Assembly: GCA_963664655.2 (NCBI GenBank)
Contig: OY761554.1
Location: 5,146,001-5,210,000 of the forward strand
Origin: Desulfospira sp963664655
GTDB lineage: Bacteria > Desulfobacterota > Desulfobacteria > Desulfobacterales > Desulfobacteraceae
Direction of reading: 5' to 3'
Length of the DNA: 64,000 bases
The notes beneath the pieces are model-generated. The model was given only the letters and a program-made list of their open reading frames with translations, searched no databases and was not told where the DNA came from. The position numbers and the translations under genes were made by a program. Numbering within the stretch: position 1 is the first letter of the stretch; each line of letters starts with the position of its first letter. This document shows positions 52,802-59,582 of this stretch, one piece after another.

Positions 52802-52870
52802 GGAGGCCGGAAACGGCGGTTCCCTCGGGTATACGCATTCCGGTTTCCCTTCTTCCGGTTTCCGGTCTCC
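52802..52870 (+). repeat. Heptamer repeat element, GGAGACC family, inverted arms
   Basis: Left: GGAGGCC, GGAAACG. Centre: gcggttccctcgggtatacgcattcc. Right: GGTTTCC, an 8-bp CTTCTTCC, GGTTTCC, GGTCTCC. It lies upstream of the ACT gene; the centre resembles those at 25.2 and 43.3 kb. Confidence 0.85.
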
Positions 52871-53074
52871 CTGCATTTCCTGATCCCTTTCACATCCGGT
52901 TCACAGACACCTAAAAACCAGTGACCTTGACGCAGTCCATGTCACTGGGTATACTGCATGAAACTAAACTACCCATATTGAGTCCCATAAAACGGCACGG
53001 TCGCCAAAACCCCAATATTTAAAACCGCAAAGCATAATTTTTTTTACTGCTTTGGATTTAAAAGTTTTGACGTC

Positions 53075-53974
53075 ATGATCCTCATTTTAGGTGAAATTCT
53101 GTATGACCTTTTCCCGGACGGCCGGCAATTGGGCGGAGCGCCCTTTAACTTTGCCTTTCATTTAAAAAAACTGGGCATTGACGTCCGGTTTATCTCACGG
53201 GTGGGCAGGGATAAAAACGGAAGAGACATCCTTAATTTTTTGGACACTCACGGCTTTGACACCGCAGATATCCAGATTGATCCGGTCCATGACACCGGTG
53301 CCGTAAAGGTCAGCCTGTTTGATGACGGCAGCCACGGCTTTGAGATCCTTGCTGACGCGGCCTGGGATTTTATTGAGTTTGACAGTCGGCTGGCCGGCAT
53401 CATGGAAAAATCTTTCGATTTGCTTTACTTTGGCAGCCTGGTCCAGCGAACCTTCGCCGGCCGGGGCCTGATTCAAAAAGCCCTTTCACATAAGCCCGCC
53501 CCAACCCGGGTGTTCTGCGATATCAACTTAAGGCCGGATGCCTTTTCGGATCTCACCGTTGGAACCTGCCTTGGGGCATCGGATATCCTTAAACTCAGTG
53601 ACGAAGAATTCCGGCTGATTTCAGGCCATGATCCCTTTGATCCTGAAATTGACTCGCTGCTCCATTCCTTTATGGACACCCATAACATAAAGACCCTTAT
53701 CCTTACCCTCGGTGCCAAAGGAAGCCTGTGGGCCTTGCGGGGACAGGTGGAGAAAACCGGCTTATCATCTCTGAAGGGCCGCATAACCGATACGGTAGGG
53801 GCCGGGGACGCTTATGCGGCCATGGCCGCGGCCTGCCTTTTAAAAGGGGCGGCACCGGGCCATGCCCTGCACCTGGCCCATAAATTTGCCCTTGGCATCT
53901 GCGCAATCCGGGGGGCTTTGCCCGGCGATGACGGCTTTTACCATAAATTTATCCAAAAATTGGCAAGCCTATGA
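53075..53974 (+). CDS. PfkB-family sugar kinase, probable fructokinase
   Basis: A 299-residue ribokinase-fold kinase: N-terminal G-E-I-L-Y-D-L-F-P, substrate motif L-G-G-A-P-F-N-F-A, and the catalytic D-T-V-G-A-G-D-A-Y-A-A. It overlaps the sucrose-phosphate synthase gene by 4 bp and so belongs to the sucrose cluster. There it would phosphorylate fructose released by the phosphorylase, giving fructose 6-phosphate, a substrate of the synthase. Fructokinase specificity is inferred from context. Confidence 0.88.
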   Translation: MILILGEILYDLFPDGRQLGGAPFNFAFHLKKLGIDVRFISRVGRDKNGRDILNFLDTHGFDTADIQIDPVHDTGAVKVSLFDDGSHGFEILADAAWDFIEFDSRLAGIMEKSFDLLYFGSLVQRTFAGRGLIQKALSHKPAPTRVFCDINLRPDAFSDLTVGTCLGASDILKLSDEEFRLISGHDPFDPEIDSLLHSFMDTHNIKTLILTLGAKGSLWALRGQVEKTGLSSLKGRITDTVGAGDAYAAMAAACLLKGAAPGHALHLAHKFALGICAIRGALPGDDGFYHKFIQKLASL

Positions 53975-56172
53975 TTACCGGCAAAGGGCTTTACATACAG
54001 ATGTTCAGTATCCACGGCCTGCTCAGGGCAGACAACATGGAATTGGGCGTTAATGCGGATACCGGCGGGCAGATCAAATATCTGGTGGAATTGTGCAGGG
54101 CCCTGTCCCAACACCCCGGCATCAGAAAAATTGACCTGTTTACCCGCCAAATTCAGGACAAATCCTGCTCTGAAGATTACAGCCGGCCCGAGGAGCAGGT
54201 CAACGACAAATTCAGGATCATAAGAGTCCAGTGCGGCGGTAAAAAATACATCAGAAAAGAACTTCTCTGGCCATTTCTAGACGAATTTGTGGATAAAACC
54301 ATTAAGTTTATCCAGACCCGGAAAACCATCCCGGACCTGGTTCACGGCCATTACCCGGACGCCGGCTATGTGGCAAAGGAACTGGCCAGGTTTTTCGGGC
54401 TCCCCTTTGTGTATACCGGCCACTCCCTTGGCCTTCCCAAAAAAGCCAGGCTCATGGCCCAGGGCGCAGACCCGGCCGATCTGGACAAACGGCTTAAAAT
54501 CGGCCACAGGATCATGGTGGAAGAAAGCATCTTAAAAACCTGCGATCTGGTGGTCACCTCCACCACTCAGGAAATTCATGGCCAGTACGGGATGTACAAG
54601 AACCGGACCCTGCCCCGGTACAAAGTCATTCCGCCGGGAATCGACATTGACCGGTTTCATCCTTATTACCATGACCGGTTTGGGCAAAGCGATGAAAAGG
54701 AGATGGTTCTGTTTGCCCGGCAGTCCATCAACAGTGAACTGGACCGGTTCTTCCAGCACCCGGACAAGCCCATGATCCTGGTCCTGTGCCGCCCGGATAA
54801 ACGCAAAAATATTGAAGGGCTCATCAAGGCCTATGGCGAAGATTACGACCTCCAGGCCATTGCCAACCTGGCCGTGTTCGCCGGGATCAGAAAAGACATT
54901 GCATTAAAGGAGGATACCGAGCGGGATGTTTTGACAAAGATGCTGCTGTTAATGGATAAGTACAACCTTTACGGTAAAATGGCCATCCCCAAACGGCACG
55001 ACTTTGAGTATGAAGTGCCCGAGCTTTACCGGATTGCGGCCCGCAAAAAAGGGGTGTTTGTCAATCCCTCCCTGACCGAGCCCTTTGGCCTGACCCTGCT
55101 TGAAGCCCTGGCCTGCGGCCTGCCCGTCGTGGCCACCAGCAACGGCGGGCCTTTGGATATTGTCAAAAACTGCCAAAGCGGCACCCTGGTCGATCCCAAA
55201 GACACCAAAGCCATCTCATCGGCCGTCAAAGAGCTCATGGTTCATCCGGACAAGTGGCAGCAGTATTCCAAAAACGGCATTTTGAATATCCGGAAAATGT
55301 ATACCTGGAAAAGCCATGTCAACACCTATGTGGACCAGGTCAACACCCTGTGCCGGAAATACCAGAGAACCGATATGAAGGTTAAGGTGCCGGACCACAG
55401 CATCGGAAAGCGGCTGACCGGACTGAAATTCATGCTCATTACCGACATCGACAACACCCTTTTAGGCGGAGACACAGACCCGGTGGAAACCCTCATGGCC
55501 ATCTTAAAGGAAAATTCAAAGTGGATGGGATTTGGCGTGGCATCGGGAAGAATTTTCCAATCGGTTCTTTCCATCCTTGAAGAACACGGGGTCATGGCAC
55601 CGGACATCATTATTTCCGGTGTGGGGGCAAGCATTCATTATGGAAGAAATCTTTACCCGGACAACGGCTGGGAAACCCATATTTCAAAAAACTGGAAACC
55701 TGACCTGATCCGGCTGCGCCTGAAAGAGATCGGGTTTATCCGCCCCCAGGAAAAGGCCGTGCAGACCCCCTATAAGTTAAGCTATTTCATGGCGCCCGGA
55801 AAAGACCGGCTGGCCAGGGTCCATCATGTGCTGACCAGAAACCGGTTCCACTACACCCTGATCTATTCCCATGACAAGTACCTGGACATTCTTCCCTACC
55901 GGGCATCCAAGGGAAAGGCCATCCGGTATTTAAGCTACAAGTGGCAGATTCCGTTGAAAAATTTTCTGGTCTGCGGGGATTCGGGCAATGATGCGGAAAT
56001 GCTCAAAGGAGAGCCTTTAGGGGTTGTGGTGGGCAATTACAGCCCCGAACTTGAAGAACTTCGCACCAGAAGAAACATTTATTTTGCAAACAGCGCCTAT
56101 GCCGGCGGAATATTGGAAGGCATGGACCATTACCGGTTTACCACCAAAGCAAAAGGGTCTTTTTTACAATGA
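53971..56172 (+). CDS. Sucrose-phosphate synthase with fused sucrose-phosphatase domain
   Basis: A 733-residue protein. The N-terminal GT4 glycosyltransferase (about 1-465) has the sucrose synthase/SPS start (N-A-D-T-G-G-Q-I-K-Y), H-G-H-Y-P-D-A-G, C-R-P-D-K-R-K-N and the donor-site E-P-F-G-L-T-L-L-E. The C-terminal HAD phosphatase (about 480-720) has the nucleophile motif D-I-D-N-T-L and G-D-S-G-N-D. It would make sucrose 6-phosphate from a nucleotide sugar and fructose 6-phosphate and remove the phosphate. This fusion is known from cyanobacteria and some halophiles. It overlaps both neighbours by 4 bp. Confidence 0.9.
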   Translation: MITGKGLYIQMFSIHGLLRADNMELGVNADTGGQIKYLVELCRALSQHPGIRKIDLFTRQIQDKSCSEDYSRPEEQVNDKFRIIRVQCGGKKYIRKELLWPFLDEFVDKTIKFIQTRKTIPDLVHGHYPDAGYVAKELARFFGLPFVYTGHSLGLPKKARLMAQGADPADLDKRLKIGHRIMVEESILKTCDLVVTSTTQEIHGQYGMYKNRTLPRYKVIPPGIDIDRFHPYYHDRFGQSDEKEMVLFARQSINSELDRFFQHPDKPMILVLCRPDKRKNIEGLIKAYGEDYDLQAIANLAVFAGIRKDIALKEDTERDVLTKMLLLMDKYNLYGKMAIPKRHDFEYEVPELYRIAARKKGVFVNPSLTEPFGLTLLEALACGLPVVATSNGGPLDIVKNCQSGTLVDPKDTKAISSAVKELMVHPDKWQQYSKNGILNIRKMYTWKSHVNTYVDQVNTLCRKYQRTDMKVKVPDHSIGKRLTGLKFMLITDIDNTLLGGDTDPVETLMAILKENSKWMGFGVASGRIFQSVLSILEEHGVMAPDIIISGVGASIHYGRNLYPDNGWETHISKNWKPDLIRLRLKEIGFIRPQEKAVQTPYKLSYFMAPGKDRLARVHHVLTRNRFHYTLIYSHDKYLDILPYRASKGKAIRYLSYKWQIPLKNFLVCGDSGNDAEMLKGEPLGVVVGNYSPELEELRTRRNIYFANSAYAGGILEGMDHYRFTTKAKGSFLQ

Positions 56173-57617
56173 CACTTAAAAACAAAATCCAGTTGATCAC
56201 CTACCCGGACAGTTTGGGCCACGACATGGCCGAGCTGCATTATGCCTTAAGAAAATATTTTCTCAAAGCGGTCAGGGGGGTCCACATCCTGCCGTTTTAC
56301 CCGTCCTCTTCGGACAGGGGATTTGCCCCCAAGACCTATGACGAGGTAGACCCGGCCTTCGGCACCTGGGAGGATGTGGAAAAAATCGGCCAGGATTTTG
56401 ATCTGATTATTGATTTTATGGTCAACCATATCTCCCGGCAGTCCAAATTTTTCCAGGATTACATCATCAAAGGGGCGGCCAGCGAGTATGCGGACATGTT
56501 TTTAAGCTTTAACAAGCTGGCCCCCAACGGCTGGGTAAAGGATGAAGACCTGCAAACCGTTTATACCCGCAAACCACGCCCCCCTTACCAGGTCATCGAG
56601 CGGCCCAACGGCACTTTGGAGAAAATCTGGTGCACCTTTGACTATGAGCAGATTGATCTGGATTATGATTCGCCCAAAACCCGGGAGGTCATGCGAAAAT
56701 TTCTCATCCGCCTGGCCCGGAACCGGCCCAAGATGATCCGGCTTGATGCCATTGCCTACACCACCATGGCGCTTGGCACCTCCTGTTTTTTTGTGGAGCC
56801 CAAGATATGGGAGCTTTTGGACTGGTTTGACGACTTTGCCTCGGCCTTTGACACCCAGATCCTGCCCGAAGTCCATGAACATTACTCCTACCAGCTCAAG
56901 TTGGCGGAAAAAGGGTATTGGTGCTATGATTTTTCCTTGCCCATGCTGGTCCTTCACGCCCTTTACATGGGAAGTGCCAAACGGCTCAAAGCCTGGCTTA
57001 GAAAATGCCCGAGAAAACAGATCACCACCCTGGACACCCATGACGGCATCGGCGTGGCGGATGTCATGGACCTTCTCTCCCAGAAGGAAATTGATCAGAC
57101 CATTGAATCCCTTTACCAGAAAGGCTCCAACATCAAAGCGACCTATTCCGGCCCGGAATACCAGAATCTGGATGTTTATCAGGTCAACTGCACCTATTAC
57201 TCGGCCCTGGGTGCCAATGACGATGCCTATATTGCGGCCCGGACCATCCAGTTTTTCGCCCCGGGAATCCCCCAGGTCTACTATGTAGGGCTTCTGGCCG
57301 GTGAAAACGACATTGAGCTGGTGGAGTCCACCCGGCAGGGCCGGAACATCAACCGGCACAACTACACCCTGGAAGAGATTGCCGTAGAAGTCCAGAAACC
57401 CGTGGTCCAGCGGCTGATGCGGCTCATGGAGTTTAGAAACGCCTATCCGGCCTTTAACGGGGAGTTTTCGCAGCTCAAGTCCAAGGACCATGAGATGATC
57501 ATTGAATGGCGCCGCAAGGAGCATACGGCCACGGCCCGCATCGACCTAAAAACCTTTGAAACCGTTATCCATTACACGGATCCGGTGGCGTCCCGGACCG
57601 TGGATTATGAGGTTTAA
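56169..57617 (+). CDS. GH13 sucrose phosphorylase-type enzyme
   Basis: A 482-residue (beta/alpha)8 enzyme of GH13 subfamily 18. Catalytic nucleophile Asp in I-R-L-D-A-I-A-Y, acid/base Glu in I-L-P-E-V-H-E-H-Y, and the third acid in T-L-D-T-H-D-G-I-G, the last being typical of sucrose phosphorylases. It would cleave sucrose with phosphate into glucose 1-phosphate and fructose. Related enzymes act on sucrose 6F-phosphate, glucosylglycerol or glucosylglycerate, and these cannot be excluded. It overlaps the SPS gene by 4 bp, so synthesis and breakdown share one transcript. Confidence 0.88.
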   Translation: MTLKNKIQLITYPDSLGHDMAELHYALRKYFLKAVRGVHILPFYPSSSDRGFAPKTYDEVDPAFGTWEDVEKIGQDFDLIIDFMVNHISRQSKFFQDYIIKGAASEYADMFLSFNKLAPNGWVKDEDLQTVYTRKPRPPYQVIERPNGTLEKIWCTFDYEQIDLDYDSPKTREVMRKFLIRLARNRPKMIRLDAIAYTTMALGTSCFFVEPKIWELLDWFDDFASAFDTQILPEVHEHYSYQLKLAEKGYWCYDFSLPMLVLHALYMGSAKRLKAWLRKCPRKQITTLDTHDGIGVADVMDLLSQKEIDQTIESLYQKGSNIKATYSGPEYQNLDVYQVNCTYYSALGANDDAYIAARTIQFFAPGIPQVYYVGLLAGENDIELVESTRQGRNINRHNYTLEEIAVEVQKPVVQRLMRLMEFRNAYPAFNGEFSQLKSKDHEMIIEWRRKEHTATARIDLKTFETVIHYTDPVASRTVDYEV

Positions 57618-57627
57618 AAAGTGGATA

Positions 57628-57677
57628 GGCTGAAGGTTGAGAGCCAAATCCTTCAGCCTTAGCCCCTAACCCCCCAA
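57628..57677 (+). repeat. Heptamer repeat element, GGCTGAA/CTTCAGCC family, inverted arms
   Basis: GGCTGAA, GGTTGAG, an 8-bp AGCCAAAT centre, CCTTCAG, CCTTAGC, CCCTAAC, CCCCCAA. It fills the gap between the phosphorylase gene and the YjbQ gene and ends at the latter's aaagga ribosome binding site. Confidence 0.85.
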
Positions 57678-57691
57678 AGGAATTTATTACC

Positions 57692-58126
57692 ATGCCCCAG
57701 ATCCAGTTATTTGAACAAACCATTGCCCTGGACATGAAAACCGGTCCGGACATCCGGGACATCACCCGAAAGCTCTCCCTTTTTGTTCAGGAATCAGGGG
57801 TGGTATCGGGAATCCTTCATGTGTTTGTCCCCGGTGCCACCGGCTCGGTGACCACCATTGAATATGAACCCGGGGTCGTGGCGGATCTTTGCCGGGCCAT
57901 CACCGAGCTTGCCCCGCCCGGCCAGGTTTATTCCCACGAACAGGCCTGGCACGACGGCAACGGCCACAGCCATGTCCAGTCTGCCTTGCTTGGGCCCAGT
58001 ATCAGCATTCCCGTGCGCGCCTCCGCTTTAAGGCTCGGCACCTGGCAGCAGGTGGTGGTCATCAACCATGACAACGGCAACAGAAACCGGAAAGTGGAAC
58101 TGACCCTCATGGGAACCAGAAGCTAA
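57692..58126 (+). CDS. YjbQ family (UPF0047) protein
   Basis: A 144-residue protein of the YjbQ/UPF0047 family, a small beta-sandwich with a conserved His/acid site. Seen: the G-I-L-H-V-F-V-P-G-A-T-G-S-V-T-T-I-E-Y-E-P-G core, N-G-H-S-H-V-Q-S-A-L-L-G-P-S-I-S-I-P-V and the G-T-W-Q-Q-V-V-V-I-N-H-D end. Members show weak thiamine-phosphate synthase activity; the physiological role is unclear. It has its own site (aaagga) after the repeat and may be expressed with the sucrose genes by read-through. Confidence 0.92.
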   Translation: MPQIQLFEQTIALDMKTGPDIRDITRKLSLFVQESGVVSGILHVFVPGATGSVTTIEYEPGVVADLCRAITELAPPGQVYSHEQAWHDGNGHSHVQSALLGPSISIPVRASALRLGTWQQVVVINHDNGNRNRKVELTLMGTRS

Positions 58127-58147
58127 AAACACCCCAGGCCGCCTAAC

Positions 58148-58217
58148 GGTCTCCGGCCTCCCGTCTCCTGTCTCCCGTCTCCTGTCTCCCGTCTCCTGTT
58201 TCTTTCCCTTGTTTCTT
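58148..58217 (+). repeat. Heptamer repeat array, CGTCTCC/TGTCTCC family
   Basis: Ten continuous 7-bp units: GGTCTCC, GGCCTCC, CGTCTCC, TGTCTCC, CGTCTCC, TGTCTCC, CGTCTCC, TGTTTCT, TTCCCTT, GTTTCTT. Unlike most others it runs in one direction only, with strict alternation of CGTCTCC and TGTCTCC. It lies between yjbQ and rdgB. Confidence 0.9.
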
Positions 58218-58270
58218 GCCCCCTGCTGCCTTATATTACCCCCAAACATTAAACCTCAAGGAGTAAAACA

Positions 58271-58885
58271 GTGAAGCAGATACTGGTGCTGGCCACAACA
58301 AACAAGGGAAAGAAAAAGGAAATCATGGACCTGCTCAAGGACTTTCCGGTTGAGATCCGGACCCTGGAGGATTTTGGTCCTATTCCTGAAGTGGTGGAGG
58401 ATGGAGAGACCTTTGATGACAATGCCTACAAAAAAGCCTCTTTTACGGCCAGGGTCCTGGGATATCCGGTGATGGCCGATGATTCCGGGCTCTGCGTAGA
58501 CGCCCTGGACAATGCCCCGGGGGTGTATTCGGCCCGGTATGCCGGAGAAGGGGCCACGGATGAACAGAATGTGGCCAAACTGCTGGACGCCCTCAAAGAT
58601 GAAGACAACCGAAAGGCCCATTTTGAATGCGTCATTTCCATTGCTGTCCCCACAGGGCCTGCCCTGACCTATGAGGGACGGTGTGACGGCATTTTAACCC
58701 GGGAACCCCGGGGAGACAACGGGTTTGGATACGACCCCTTGTTTTTTTTCCCCGAGTTCAACAAAACCTTTGCCCAGCTGACCATGGAAGAAAAGGCCAA
58801 CGTGAGCCACCGGGGAAAAGCATTGGCTGAAATGGCCCGGGAAATGGACAAGGTTTTGGAGTGGATTGATAACCATAGCCATTAG
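58271..58885 (+). CDS. rdgB: Non-canonical purine NTP pyrophosphatase
   Basis: A 204-residue HAM1/RdgB family enzyme that hydrolyses dITP, XTP and ITP to monophosphates, protecting DNA. Seen: the N-terminal L-V-L-A-T-T-N-K-G-K-K-K-E-I, T-F-D-D-N-A, M-A-D-D-S-G-L-C-V-D-A-L, and the C-terminal G-F-G-Y-D-P-L-F-F and S-H-R-G-K-A-L. An aaggag site precedes the first codon, which is a GTG (58271). The stop codon lies inside the first unit of the downstream heptamer repeat, so the last residues (N-H-S-H) border repeat DNA. Confidence 0.94.
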   Translation: MKQILVLATTNKGKKKEIMDLLKDFPVEIRTLEDFGPIPEVVEDGETFDDNAYKKASFTARVLGYPVMADDSGLCVDALDNAPGVYSARYAGEGATDEQNVAKLLDALKDEDNRKAHFECVISIAVPTGPALTYEGRCDGILTREPRGDNGFGYDPLFFFPEFNKTFAQLTMEEKANVSHRGKALAEMAREMDKVLEWIDNHSH

Positions 58886-58927
58886 CTGTTGGCTGTTAGC
58901 CATTAGCTGTTGGCTGTTAGCTGTTGG
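58879..58927 (+). repeat. Heptamer repeat array, CTGTTAG/CCATTAG family
   Basis: Seven continuous units: CCATTAG, CTGTTGG, CTGTTAG, CCATTAG, CTGTTGG, CTGTTAG, CTGTTGG. The triplet of units is itself repeated (21-bp period). It overlaps the rdgB stop codon and is related to the repeats at 23823 and 27194. Confidence 0.9.
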
Positions 58928-58980
58928 CAGGGTTATTGGAAACGGTAAAAAGCTTATAGCTACAAAAAAGGAGCCCTTTC

Positions 58981-59562
58981 ATGAAACCATTTAAGGAACT
59001 GGTAAAGGAAAACCGGTCATGCCGAAGGTTTGACCATTCCCATAAAATTGATCCCGCAACGGTGACAGATCTGGTGGACCTGGCCCGGTACACGGCCTCG
59101 GGTGCCAACAAGCAGCCCTTAAAGTATATCATCTCCACCGGTGAAGAAAAAAATGCGCAGATTTTTTCCTGTCTTTCCTGGGCCGCCTATTTAACGGACT
59201 GGAAAGGCCCGGAGCCTGAGGAGCGGCCCGCCGCCTATATCGTGATCATGGGGGACCACACCATTGCCGACAACTTCTGGTGCGACCACGGCATTGCGGC
59301 CCAGACCATGCTTTTAGGGGCCCGGGACATGGGCCTTGCCGGCTGCATGTTTGCCGCCATCAATATCAAAAAGCTGAAGGGCTTTTTAAATATCCCCGAC
59401 CACTTAGAGGTCAAGCTGGTGATCGCCCTGGGAAAACCCAAAGAAATTGTCCAAATCGACGATGTAAAAGAAGACGGGGATATCAAGTATTTCAGGGATG
59501 AAAACCAGGTTCACCATGTGCCCAAACGCCAATTGGAAGACCTGATTGTCTCTGTCTGGTAA
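58981..59562 (+). CDS. Nitroreductase family protein
   Basis: A 193-residue FMN-binding nitroreductase-fold protein: N-terminal E-N-R-S-C-R-R-F (R-S/x-R-R FMN phosphate contact), A-R-Y-T-A-S-G-A-N-K-Q-P-L-K-Y and the C-terminal half D-H-G-I-A-A-Q-T-M-L-L-G-A-R-D-M-G-L-A-G-C. It would reduce nitro-compounds, quinones or enones with NAD(P)H; the substrate is unknown. A rather distant aaaggag site (58967-58973) precedes the ATG. The radical SAM gene follows after 20 bp. Confidence 0.92.
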   Translation: MKPFKELVKENRSCRRFDHSHKIDPATVTDLVDLARYTASGANKQPLKYIISTGEEKNAQIFSCLSWAAYLTDWKGPEPEERPAAYIVIMGDHTIADNFWCDHGIAAQTMLLGARDMGLAGCMFAAINIKKLKGFLNIPDHLEVKLVIALGKPKEIVQIDDVKEDGDIKYFRDENQVHHVPKRQLEDLIVSVW

Positions 59563-59582
59563 GCGGATTTTTGGAACCTTTC

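Noticed and set aside
52719..52838. Longer N-terminus for the ACT protein
   Set aside because: The extra codons are read from repeat-derived DNA and the internal ATG at 52718 has a good ribosome binding site and fits the family start.
58148..58217. CRISPR or VNTR coding repeat
   Set aside because: The units are 7 bp, directly adjacent and without spacers; no open frame with a start signal covers them.
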